From: Devosia lacusdianchii
GTDB taxonomy: Bacteria; Pseudomonadota; Alphaproteobacteria; Rhizobiales; Devosiaceae
Assembly: GCF_022429625.1 (NCBI RefSeq)
Contig: NZ_CP092483.1
Location: forward strand, 2,232,001-2,296,000
Direction of reading: 5' to 3'
Length of the DNA: 64,000 nucleotides
Part shown: positions 33,464-40,902 of the stretch, one piece after another
How positions within the stretch are numbered: the stretch's first letter is position 1
Layout: every line of letters starts with the position of its first letter
Notes under the pieces: model-generated
What the model was told of the DNA's origin: nothing
Seen by the model: the letters and a program-made list of their open reading frames with translations, nothing else
Databases searched by the model: none
Made by a program: the position numbers and the translations under genes

Positions 33464-34447
33464 ATGAACAAGCTCCTCGCCGCCGCCGTTGCGGCCCTCG
33501 CCCTCGGCGGCACCCCGGCCTTCGCCCAGCCGACCGATATCCTCAACGCCTCCTATGACATTGCCCGTGAGCTGTTCGAAGCCGAGAACGCGGCCTATGC
33601 CGCGTCAGGCGCGACGGTGACCATCAACCAGTCCCATGCCGGCTCGTCCGCGCAGGCCCGCGCCGTGCTCGAAGGCCTGGCCGCCGACGTCGTGACCTTC
33701 AATCAGGTTACCGATATCGACAAGCTGGTCGAAGGCGGCTTCGTCGCAGCCGACTGGTCCACGCAGTTCCCCAATAACGCCGCGCCCTTCTACTCCTTCC
33801 CGGCCTTCCTGGTTCGGTCGGGCAATCCCAAGGGCATCAGCGACTGGGGCGATCTGGCCGCCGATGGCGTGCAGGTGATCTTCCCCAACCCCAAGACCTC
33901 GGGCAATGGCCGCTACACCTATCTGGCGGCCCGCGCCTGGGCGACCGAGGAATATGCCGGCGACGAGGCCAAGATCGAGGAATTCCTCACCAAGCTGTTC
34001 TCGAACGTTCCGGTCTTCGAGACCGGCGGTCGCGCTGCCACCACCGCCTTCACCGAGCGTGAACTGGGCGACGTGCTGGTCACCTTCGAGGCCGAAGTAC
34101 TAAGCGTGCGCAAGCAGCTCGGCGCTGACAAATATGATGCCGTCATTCCGTCCGTGAGCTTCTTGTCCGAATTCCCGGTCGCCATCGTCGACAAGGTCGT
34201 CGATAGCCGCGGGAGCCGCGATCTGGCCAAGGCCTATCTCGATTTCCTCTTCACGCCGGAAGGCCAGGAAGTCGCAGCCGCCAATTTCCACCGTCCCCAG
34301 GACGCCGCCGTCCTCGCCGCCCACGCCGCCGACTTCCCCGAGGTTCGCCTCGTGACGGTGGAAGACGCTTATGGTGGCTGGAAGAAGGCCTCCGAGGAGC
34401 ACTTCGCCGACGGCGGCCTGCTCGACAAGGTTTTTCTCAATCAGTAG
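33464..34447 (+). CDS. sulfate/thiosulfate ABC transporter substrate-binding protein
   Basis: A 327-residue periplasmic binding protein of the Sbp/CysP type. The signal peptide is MNKLLAAAVAALALGGTPAFA. The sulfate pocket motifs are present: NQSHAGSSAQARAVLEGLAADVVTFNQVTDID and NPKGISDWGDLAADGVQVIFPNPKTSGNGRYTYL, close to Sbp of enteric bacteria. It delivers sulfate, or thiosulfate, to the CysT-CysW permease encoded next. The ATG at 33464 gives the proper signal; no strong ribosome site is seen. Two inverted extragenic palindromes lie between it and cysT. CysP and Sbp cannot be separated by eye. Confidence 0.92.
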   Translation: MNKLLAAAVAALALGGTPAFAQPTDILNASYDIARELFEAENAAYAASGATVTINQSHAGSSAQARAVLEGLAADVVTFNQVTDIDKLVEGGFVAADWSTQFPNNAAPFYSFPAFLVRSGNPKGISDWGDLAADGVQVIFPNPKTSGNGRYTYLAARAWATEEYAGDEAKIEEFLTKLFSNVPVFETGGRAATTAFTERELGDVLVTFEAEVLSVRKQLGADKYDAVIPSVSFLSEFPVAIVDKVVDSRGSRDLAKAYLDFLFTPEGQEVAAANFHRPQDAAVLAAHAADFPEVRLVTVEDAYGGWKKASEEHFADGGLLDKVFLNQ

Positions 34448-34479
34448 GTGGCCGCGAGCCGACCGCTCCTAACCCTCGC

Positions 34480-34546
34480 CATCACCGGGCTTGTCCCGGT
34501 GATCCATTGTTGACCATGGATTGCCCGGACCAGCCGGGCAATGACG
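34480..34546. repeat. extragenic palindrome pair (CACCGGG / GCCCGG type)
   Basis: Two hairpins: CATCACCGGGCTTGTCCCGG with its arm ending GTGATCCAT (34480-34507), and CCATGGATTGCCCGG with GCCGGGCAATGACG (34514-34546). ATGGAT/ATCCAT at their facing ends are also complementary. This is a common alphaproteobacterial REP-like element, from general knowledge. It falls between the binding-protein gene and cysT, where it could stabilise the upstream mRNA and lower expression of the permease. Confidence 0.8.
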
Positions 34547-34574
34547 TTTTGAATAGGCATCTCGAGGAAACCTG

Positions 34575-35411
34575 ATGGCATCGAAACGCAGCAAGCATCT
34601 GTTGCCCGGCTTCGGGCTGACGCTTGGCATCTCCATGCTCTATCTGACGGTGATCATCGCCCTGCCCTTGCTGGCCATGCTGCTCAAGGTCGCCGGCATG
34701 GGTTGGGAGGAATTCTGGCGAATCGTCGCCTCCAACCGCTCCCTCGCAGCCTATCGCATCACCTTCACCTCGGCGCTGGCGGCCACCGCCTTCAACGGCG
34801 CCTTCGGCCTGCTGCTGGCCTGGGTGCTGACGCGCTACAGTTTTCCCGGCAAGCGCATCCTCGACGCCCTGGTCGACCTGCCCTTCGCGCTGCCCACCGC
34901 CGTGGCTGGCCTGGTGCTCGTCACCCTGTTCGCCAAGACCGGCTGGTATGGCCAGTTCCTCGAGCCTAACGGGCTAAAGGTCAACTACACCCAGATTGGC
35001 ATCATTATCGCCATGACCTTCACCTCGATCCCCTTCGTCGTGCGGGCCGTTCAGCCCGTGCTCGAAGACATCCAGATCGATCTGGAGGAAGCCGCGCGTA
35101 CCCTCGGCGCCACCCGCTGGCAGATTTTCGCCCGCGTCATCTGGCCCACCATCCTCCCCGCCTTCATGGCTGGCTGCGTGCTGTCTTTCGCCCGTTCACT
35201 GGGTGAGTTCGGCGCCGTCGTCTTCATCGCCGGCAACCTGCCCGGTCTGACCGAGATCGTGTCGCTACTGATCTTCATCCGCCTCGACGAATACAATTAC
35301 GAAGGCGCCGCCGCCCTCGCCTTCGTCCTGCTCCTCGCCGCCTTCATCACCCTGGCCATCACCAACGCACTGCAAGCCTGGCAAGTGCGCTACGCGGATC
35401 GGAGCCGGTGA
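34575..35411 (+). CDS. cysT: sulfate ABC transporter permease CysT
   Basis: A 278-residue inner-membrane permease (CysT/CysU type) with six helices. It shows FPGKRILDALVDLPFALPTAVAGLVLVTLFAKTGWYG and the ATPase-contact EAA loop EEAARTLGATRWQIFARVIWPTILPAFMAG (about 170-200), then SFARSLGEFGAVVFIAGNLPG. It pairs with CysW to form the pore for sulfate or thiosulfate. GAGGAA lies before the ATG. The ATPase CysA that should drive it is not encoded nearby. Confidence 0.94.
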   Translation: MASKRSKHLLPGFGLTLGISMLYLTVIIALPLLAMLLKVAGMGWEEFWRIVASNRSLAAYRITFTSALAATAFNGAFGLLLAWVLTRYSFPGKRILDALVDLPFALPTAVAGLVLVTLFAKTGWYGQFLEPNGLKVNYTQIGIIIAMTFTSIPFVVRAVQPVLEDIQIDLEEAARTLGATRWQIFARVIWPTILPAFMAGCVLSFARSLGEFGAVVFIAGNLPGLTEIVSLLIFIRLDEYNYEGAAALAFVLLLAAFITLAITNALQAWQVRYADRSR

Positions 35412-35430
35412 TGCGGTGGGTTACCGAAGC

Positions 35431-35557
35431 ACCCCCACCCTCATTCCCTCCCCACAAGGGGGAGGGAGGCGATGGGGCATCGCTCGGTGGCACCATGCAG
35501 CCGCAGTCACTGGCCAGGCTTCCCTCCCCCTTGTGGGGAGGGAATGAGGGTGGGGGT
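35431..35557. repeat. perfect 37-bp inverted repeat pair (CCCTCCCC type) between cysT and cysW
   Basis: Unit 35431-35467 and unit 35521-35557 are exact inverted copies with a 53-bp spacer. Each unit itself contains the small palindrome CCCTCCCC/GTGGGGAGGG. The right unit ends nine bases before the cysW start, and its GGGGGT is the only ribosome-site-like sequence for cysW. In mRNA the two units would pair as one 37-bp stem. Related single units lie at 37657, 39796 and 42695. Confidence 0.9.
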
Positions 35558-35565
35558 ATCTCGCC

Positions 35566-36381
35566 ATGACCACAAAGCTCGCTCGCTCCCCGTCCGAAAT
35601 CGCCCTCATCGCCCTGGCCTTCATCCTCTCCGGCCTGATGCTGGTCGTGCCGCTTGCGGTCATCTTCGCCTTCGCCCTGCGCGAGGGTGTGGGCACCTAT
35701 CTCGCCAACATCGCCGAGCCCACGACCCTCCACGCCATCGGCCTCACCGTGCTCACCGCGCTGATCGTCGTGCCGATCAATGTCGTGGTCGGCGTCTGCA
35801 TTGCCTGGCTGGTCGGCCGCTTCCGCTTCCGCGGCCGGCAATTGCTGATCACCATTATCGAACTCCCGGCCGCCGTCAGCCCCATCGTCGCCGGCACGGT
35901 CTATCTGTTCCTCTATGGCGGTCAGGGCCTGCTCGGGCCCGCGCTGCAGGCCGCCAACATCCAGCTCATGTTCACGGTCACCGCGATCATCCTGGTCAGC
36001 CTCTTCGTAACCGCCCCGTTCGTGGCGCGCGAACTGATCCCGCTGATGCAGCAGCAAGGCACTGAAGACGAGGAGGCGGCCCTGTCGCTCGGCGCCAATG
36101 GCTGGCAAATGTTCTGGCACGTGACCCTGCCCAATATCCGATGGGCCATCATCTATGGCGCCATCCTGACCAATGCGCGCGTCATGGGCGAATTCGGCGC
36201 CGTCTCGGTGGTCTCCGGCTCGATCCGCGGCCAGACCAACACCCTGCCGCTCCAGATCAGCCAGCTCTTCAACGACTTCAACGTCACCGGCTCCTTCGCC
36301 GCCGCCTCGACGCTGGCGCTGATGGCCGTTCTGACGCTGGTGCTGAAATCAGCCCTCGAGGCCAGGGCCGGCTGGCGCTAG
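35566..36381 (+). CDS. cysW: sulfate ABC transporter permease CysW
   Basis: A 271-residue permease with six helices and the CysW-type EAA loop EEAALSLGANGWQMFWHVTLPNIRWAIIYG (about 168-197), followed by NARVMGEFGAVSVVSGSIRGQTNTLPLQISQLF, typical of CysW. It forms the second half of the sulfate pore with CysT. Its ribosome site overlaps the inverted repeat just upstream, so translation may be sensitive to that structure. Its 3' end overlaps the convergent HPP-CBS gene by 33 bp. No cysA follows. Confidence 0.94.
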   Translation: MTTKLARSPSEIALIALAFILSGLMLVVPLAVIFAFALREGVGTYLANIAEPTTLHAIGLTVLTALIVVPINVVVGVCIAWLVGRFRFRGRQLLITIIELPAAVSPIVAGTVYLFLYGGQGLLGPALQAANIQLMFTVTAIILVSLFVTAPFVARELIPLMQQQGTEDEEAALSLGANGWQMFWHVTLPNIRWAIIYGAILTNARVMGEFGAVSVVSGSIRGQTNTLPLQISQLFNDFNVTGSFAAASTLALMAVLTLVLKSALEARAGWR

Positions 36382-37542
36382 AGGCCCCGCGTCGGCCGAC
36401 ACAGCGAACATCGCCGCCATCACGTCCGACTGCGTGACCATGCCCACCAGCCGCCCATCCGCATCCACCACCGGCAGGTGATGTAGCCCCGCATCGGCCA
36501 TGAAGGGCACGATCTGCGCAATATGTGTCTCCGGCCGCGCGGCCTTCACCGGCGCACTCATGATATCCTCGACCTTGCCCTTGAGCGCGCGATCCGAATT
36601 GCTGATTGCGCGCAGCCGCCAGCCAAGCCCCGAACCCGTAGACGACATGCCCCAATCGGCTTTGTCGAGCAGATCGGTCTGCGTCAGGATGCCAATGACC
36701 CGGTTGTCGAGGTCGACCACAGGCAGCGCCTTGATGTGATGCTCCCGCAAATGCCGCAACGCTTCGCGCAGGCTGGTCTTGGGGCCGACCGATTGCACGT
36801 CCCGGCTCATTACCTGCGCACAGGTCACCCCGCCGGAACGGCGGTCATAGGCCCGTTGCTCGGCCCGATGCAGGATATCCTCCAGGTCATCGGTCGCGAC
36901 GGGCAACACGAGATCGTACTGGGCCAGCACGGCGCTGATGTCCTCGCTCGTCACCCCCAGCCGTCCCGTTGGCAGCGGGTCGGCCGTGCGGTGCGGATTG
37001 CTTACCGCCGGCGCCAGATGCGGATAGCGCCGCCCCGTCAGATTGTTGAACAGCAGCGCCGCACCCAAGAGCAGCAGCGAGTTCACGCCCACCGGCCACA
37101 GCACAAAGCCATAGCCCGCTGCCTGGATCGCCGGCCCGCCCAGCACCGCCGTCAGCGCCACCGCGCCGCTCGGCGGATGCAGGCATTTGAGCGCCATCAT
37201 CGCAGCGATCGCCAGGCCCGCCGCCAGCGCGGCAGCAACCATCGGATCGCCTACATAACGCGCGCACGTGACCCCGATCAGCGCCGAAACCGTGTTCCCG
37301 CCGATGATCGACCACGGCTGCGCCAGGGGACTGGTCGGCACCGCGAACAGCAGCACCGCCGACGCCCCCATCGGCGCGATCAGCAGCGGCACATCGGTGC
37401 CGCCACCCAGCGCCAGGCTGGCCACGAGGCCCGTCACCAAAATCCCGATCAGCGCCCCGATCGACGCGCGCAGCCGCTCACCCAGGCTGACAGGCGCCAG
37501 GCCGGGCACGAACCGCTTGATAAAGGGAAGAACGCTGGACAT
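36349..37542 (-). CDS. HPP-domain membrane protein with CBS pair
   Basis: A 397-residue protein. An N-terminal HPP domain has about five helices and the signature AMMALKCLHPPSGAVALTAVLGG (about 110-135). A C-terminal CBS pair follows: MSRDVQSVGPKTSLREALRHLREHHIKALPVVDLDNRVIGILTQTDLL and MSAPVKAARPETHIAQIVPFMADAGLHHLPVVDADGRLVGMVTQSDVM. HPP proteins have been linked to nitrite transport in plants and cyanobacteria; here the substrate is not known. The CBS pair probably senses an adenine nucleotide. The ATG at 37542 starts MSSVLPF; the frame upstream offers only TTG. It is convergent with, and overlaps, cysW. Confidence 0.9.
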   Translation of the reverse strand: MSSVLPFIKRFVPGLAPVSLGERLRASIGALIGILVTGLVASLALGGGTDVPLLIAPMGASAVLLFAVPTSPLAQPWSIIGGNTVSALIGVTCARYVGDPMVAAALAAGLAIAAMMALKCLHPPSGAVALTAVLGGPAIQAAGYGFVLWPVGVNSLLLLGAALLFNNLTGRRYPHLAPAVSNPHRTADPLPTGRLGVTSEDISAVLAQYDLVLPVATDDLEDILHRAEQRAYDRRSGGVTCAQVMSRDVQSVGPKTSLREALRHLREHHIKALPVVDLDNRVIGILTQTDLLDKADWGMSSTGSGLGWRLRAISNSDRALKGKVEDIMSAPVKAARPETHIAQIVPFMADAGLHHLPVVDADGRLVGMVTQSDVMAAMFAVSADAGPLAPAGPGLEG

Positions 37543-37656
37543 TGGCGCGCGGTGTAGCAGGCGGCACTTCAAGCGCCAACTGCCTGAACACGTGGCATAT
37601 TCTCAATGGGGCAGCAGCGTTGAAATTTCGTGCTGCGAACCGGCCCCGCAGTCGTC

Positions 37657-37750
37657 TCCCTCCCCCTTGTGGGGAGGGATCAAGGGCGGGGGTGAGTCAC
37701 GAACACCGAGCACTCGGCCCCACCCCACCCTAACCCTCCCCATCAAGGGG
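37657..37750. repeat. CCCTCCCC-type extragenic repeat, full unit plus degenerate inverted unit
   Basis: A full unit (37657-37693: TCCCTCCCCCTTGTGGGG, then AGGG and GGGCGGGGGT) is followed by a degenerate inverted partner (37718-37750). It lies in the head-to-tail spacer between the PhyH gene and the HPP-CBS gene. Confidence 0.8.
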
Positions 37751-37773
37751 AACCGATCGAGTTTGCGCGGCGC

Positions 37774-38712
37774 CTAATGCCAGCTCTTGAGCCCCAGCAG
37801 CTTCTCACCCAGCGGCGTCAGCTTTGCCGTCTCGGCATTCTTCTTCTCCCACTCGCGCGGGTCGCCCGGAAAAGCGTCGCGCCGCGGATGATCGAGCTCC
37901 CGCCACAGCCGCACCCGCTCGGTGCGCTCGGCGATATTGCCCTCATCGGCCGGGAACATCGAAATGTACTGTGCCATCCGCACCCGGTCCTTGGAGTGGT
38001 TCGGCCGCACCCCATGCGCCAGCAGCGTATTGAAGATCATCAGATCGCCCGCCTCCATCTCGATATTGGTGATCTTGAGCCCGGTAGTGTCCGGGTGCAT
38101 CGGGTCACGATCATCGGGCTGCGTCTTCACCCAATTGTCGAAGTCATAGAACAGCTCCGGAATGCACTGGAAGCCGCCGACATCGCCATCCTGCTTGACC
38201 AGGCTTAACACCCCCTGCACGCCAATCGGCAGCGGATCGAGCGACGTGTCGCTGTCCCAGTGGATGAACCCGTTCGGGTTGCCATGCACCTTCTTGGGCA
38301 CGTTGAGGTTGGCGCGGTCGATGCTGGTCCACAGCTCCTCCATGTCCCAAATATCGACGAATGCGTCATAGACGCGCTGCTCCATGCGGTTATCCCACAG
38401 CAACTGGTGGTTATAGATCTCCACCATGCCAGTGCCGTTGAGCTCCTTCATGATGTGATCGCGCCGCTGCGGCGCGTACCACGTCGTCTGGTCGCCCGGA
38501 TCCTTTTCATCAAACTCCCAGAGCAAAGCCTTGAGCCGCTCGACATTTTCCTGCGGCACCGCACCGCGAACAATCACATAGCCCTTGGTCACCCAATGCT
38601 CCCAGTCTTCCGGGCTCAGCACCCGCAGCGGTAGCTTCTTGACGATATCCTTGAGCTGAGTGGTCACCACCTGCGTGGTCGGATGGCTGTCGCGTTTGGT
38701 GGTCGGCTGCAT
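37774..38712 (-). CDS. phytanoyl-CoA dioxygenase (PhyH) family protein
   Basis: A 312-residue non-haem Fe(II)/2-oxoglutarate dioxygenase-like protein. The iron ligands are His151 and Asp153 (IHWDSD) and a distal His233 (TLLAHGVRPNHS), with Arg236 or a nearby Arg for 2-oxoglutarate. The MIFNTLLAHGVRPNHSKDRVRMAQYISMFP block is typical of the family. The substrate is probably a small hydroxylatable metabolite, not necessarily phytanoyl-CoA. The ATG at 38712 has GGGAG six bases upstream. It is divergent from an AraC-type gene that is likely its regulator. Confidence 0.9.
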   Translation of the reverse strand: MQPTTKRDSHPTTQVVTTQLKDIVKKLPLRVLSPEDWEHWVTKGYVIVRGAVPQENVERLKALLWEFDEKDPGDQTTWYAPQRRDHIMKELNGTGMVEIYNHQLLWDNRMEQRVYDAFVDIWDMEELWTSIDRANLNVPKKVHGNPNGFIHWDSDTSLDPLPIGVQGVLSLVKQDGDVGGFQCIPELFYDFDNWVKTQPDDRDPMHPDTTGLKITNIEMEAGDLMIFNTLLAHGVRPNHSKDRVRMAQYISMFPADEGNIAERTERVRLWRELDHPRRDAFPGDPREWEKKNAETAKLTPLGEKLLGLKSWH

Positions 38713-38843
38713 GTCTCGCTCCCATGTGCTGTCCCCTCGGGGCTTGCTGATGAAGCAACCGTAGCCTGCCAAAGCCCGGCAGGCTTGCCCACGGCTGGCC
38801 AGTATTGATACTATTCTGGCCTATCGAGCCAAACCCGCGCCAC

Positions 38844-39701
38844 ATGAAGCCCTATCTGGAGCACCTCACCACCGCCGACGACGCGTCCTGGGCCATGCTC
38901 AACCGGCGCCTCGATGACGGCATTCCGTTCCAATGGCACCACCACCCCGAGTTCGAGCTCACCCTCACCCTCAATTCACGGGGCCAGCGCTTCATCGGCG
39001 ACCATATCGGCCGCTACGACGAAGGCGACCTCGTCCTCATCGGCCCCTACCTGCCGCACACCTGGCATTCCCTGGAACGGCCCGATCAGGCCGAGCCGCA
39101 TGTCGCTCTGGTGATGTGGTTCCTGCCCGAATGGGCCGAACGGCTCACTGCCAACACTGAGCTGCGCAGCGTCGGCGCCATGCTCGCCCGCGCCGCCACC
39201 GGCCTCCAGTTCACGCCGGAAGCCGCTGCGGCGGTCCGCCCGTTGATCGAAGATCTGTTTACCCAGCCGCCAGTCGAGCGCTTCCTGCGCTTGGTGACCG
39301 TTTTGACCCGCCTCGCCGACGATCGCGCCGCTACGCCCCTGTCCGTCACCGCGCCCGAACTGGCCCCCGCATCCGCCGATCGTGGCCGCATCGATCGCGT
39401 GCTCAACCACATCCACCAGCACTTCGCCGAACCGATCACTATCCCGCAGCTCGCCGACATCGCCGCCCTCAGCCCCTCAGGCCTGCATCGCACCTTCCTG
39501 CGCCATACCCGCCAAACCGTGAGCCAATACCTGATCCGCCTGCGCATCGGCCGCGCCTGCGCCTTGCTGTCATCGGGCGCCACCCCGATCGGCACCATCG
39601 CCGGCGAAGTCGGCTACGACTCGCTGGCCAATTTCAACCGCCAGTTCAAAGCGCTGAAAGGCACGACACCGAGGGAGTATCGGGCGGCCTTCCTGATCTA
39701 G
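38844..39701 (+). CDS. AraC-family transcriptional regulator with cupin sensor domain
   Basis: A 285-residue regulator. The N-terminal cupin-like domain (FQWHHHPEFELTLTLNSRGQRFIGDHIGRYDEGDLVLIGPYLPHTWHS, about 25-75) may bind metal or a small ligand through the HHHPE motif. The C-terminal double helix-turn-helix has the family ending IAGEVGYDSLANFNRQFKALKGTTPREYRA. The ATG at 38844 was chosen over an upstream in-frame ATG because it begins the cupin fold naturally. It is divergent from the PhyH dioxygenase gene across 131 bp, the standard layout for a regulator and its target. Confidence 0.92.
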   Translation: MKPYLEHLTTADDASWAMLNRRLDDGIPFQWHHHPEFELTLTLNSRGQRFIGDHIGRYDEGDLVLIGPYLPHTWHSLERPDQAEPHVALVMWFLPEWAERLTANTELRSVGAMLARAATGLQFTPEAAAAVRPLIEDLFTQPPVERFLRLVTVLTRLADDRAATPLSVTAPELAPASADRGRIDRVLNHIHQHFAEPITIPQLADIAALSPSGLHRTFLRHTRQTVSQYLIRLRIGRACALLSSGATPIGTIAGEVGYDSLANFNRQFKALKGTTPREYRAAFLI

Positions 39702-39795
39702 CACTGATCAATCCGCCACCGCACGTCCTGGGTTTAGGGCGAAACCGTTCCAGCCTCAGTGGGAACTCAATCCGGCGCACCCCGCTGAACGGATT

Positions 39796-39827
39796 CCTCC
39801 CCCTATCAGGGGAGGTTAGGTGGGGGT
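39796..39827. repeat. CCCTCCCC-type extragenic repeat, variant unit
   Basis: CCTCCCCCTATCAGGGGAGG followed by TTAGGTGGGGGT, a variant of the units at 35431-35557. It lies between the convergent AraC and phosphotriesterase-like genes. Confidence 0.75.
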
Positions 39828-39852
39828 ATCCAACGAAACTCGTCTTCGCCGT

Positions 39853-40767
39853 CTACCGCGCAAACGCCTCGAACGGATTTTCCTCCGTCAGCCGCACGAT
39901 CATCGCCTCCTCCACCCCAGCCTCCCGCAGCTTGGGCACGATGCTGCCAAACAGCGTTGTATACGGCCGTGGCGTGCCGCCACCAGGCTGCGCCGGATCG
40001 AACCAGCCCATATCGTGGCTCAGCAGCAACTGCCCGCCGAGACCCGCCGCCAGCGCCCGCAGGATGCGCGGCAGCGTCTCTTCGTCCGGCACCCAACCGA
40101 TATTATCGTACTCGATCCACGCCCCGCGCGCCGCCACCGCCTTATGCATCTCGAAATCCGGCTCCGCCTGCGTATGGATCGAGATAAACCGGCTGGCCGT
40201 ATAGCCCTCGCCTTCGATGATATCGAGCTGGTCCATCACCACCCGCCCCTTGATCGTATGCGAGCCGATCACCGCCCCCGTCGCCCTGGCCGCCCGTGCC
40301 GCTGCCCGCAAAATGCGCTCCTCCAGGCGGGTAATCCCGTCGTCACCGGCGCTGAGCTTGATCCATCCGGCCTGCACGCCGGTATCGTCCATCCCCTCGT
40401 TGAGCTCGCGGAGCATCCAGGCCTCTAGCTCGCCCTCGCTGGCTCTGCCGACCCATTCCGGAATCCAGGGCTCGCGATAATTCCCCGTCGGCACCACGAT
40501 CGGGAAGTTCGTTGCCAGCGATACCGCCAGGTCCATGTCCGCCCGACGGCCCACGCCACCGGTCGAGCACTCGACCAAGGCCGTCACACCCTGCGCTTTG
40601 ATCGCCTCGATTTGCGGCGCCATCAGCGCCACCACATCGGCCTCATCCGCTTCGGCATATCCTGGCTGATCAGGCGTCCGCAGGTCGACGAACACATGCT
40701 CGTGCGGCAGGATAATGCCGAGCTGATCCTTGCTGCGCGGCCCGAGCGTGGTGAAAAGCTGCTTCAT
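39853..40767 (-). CDS. phosphotriesterase-family metal hydrolase
   Basis: A 304-residue TIM-barrel amidohydrolase of the phosphotriesterase/lactonase family. All binuclear-metal ligands are visible: His22 and His24 (LPHEHVF), the carbamylated Lys137 (AGWIKLSAG), His170 (GSH), His198 (SIHTQAEPD) and Asp252 (LSHDMGW). Natural activity is more likely on a lactone or phosphoester than on pesticides. The ATG at 40767 has GGAGG upstream. It is divergent from the SLC13 transporter gene, which suggests uptake and hydrolysis of a common compound; this is only inference. Confidence 0.92.
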   Translation of the reverse strand: MKQLFTTLGPRSKDQLGIILPHEHVFVDLRTPDQPGYAEADEADVVALMAPQIEAIKAQGVTALVECSTGGVGRRADMDLAVSLATNFPIVVPTGNYREPWIPEWVGRASEGELEAWMLRELNEGMDDTGVQAGWIKLSAGDDGITRLEERILRAAARAARATGAVIGSHTIKGRVVMDQLDIIEGEGYTASRFISIHTQAEPDFEMHKAVAARGAWIEYDNIGWVPDEETLPRILRALAAGLGGQLLLSHDMGWFDPAQPGGGTPRPYTTLFGSIVPKLREAGVEEAMIVRLTEENPFEAFAR

Positions 40768-40902
40768 CAAACGTCCTCCGCGCCGAGTGGCGCCCTGATT
40801 TGGTTCCATCCCTATACACCACCCAACGACGATTTTGGCCCTTGCCGCTCGCAGACCGCTGCTGTGTGTTACGAGGGCAGCGCCGCCAGCAACGGAATCG
40901 CA

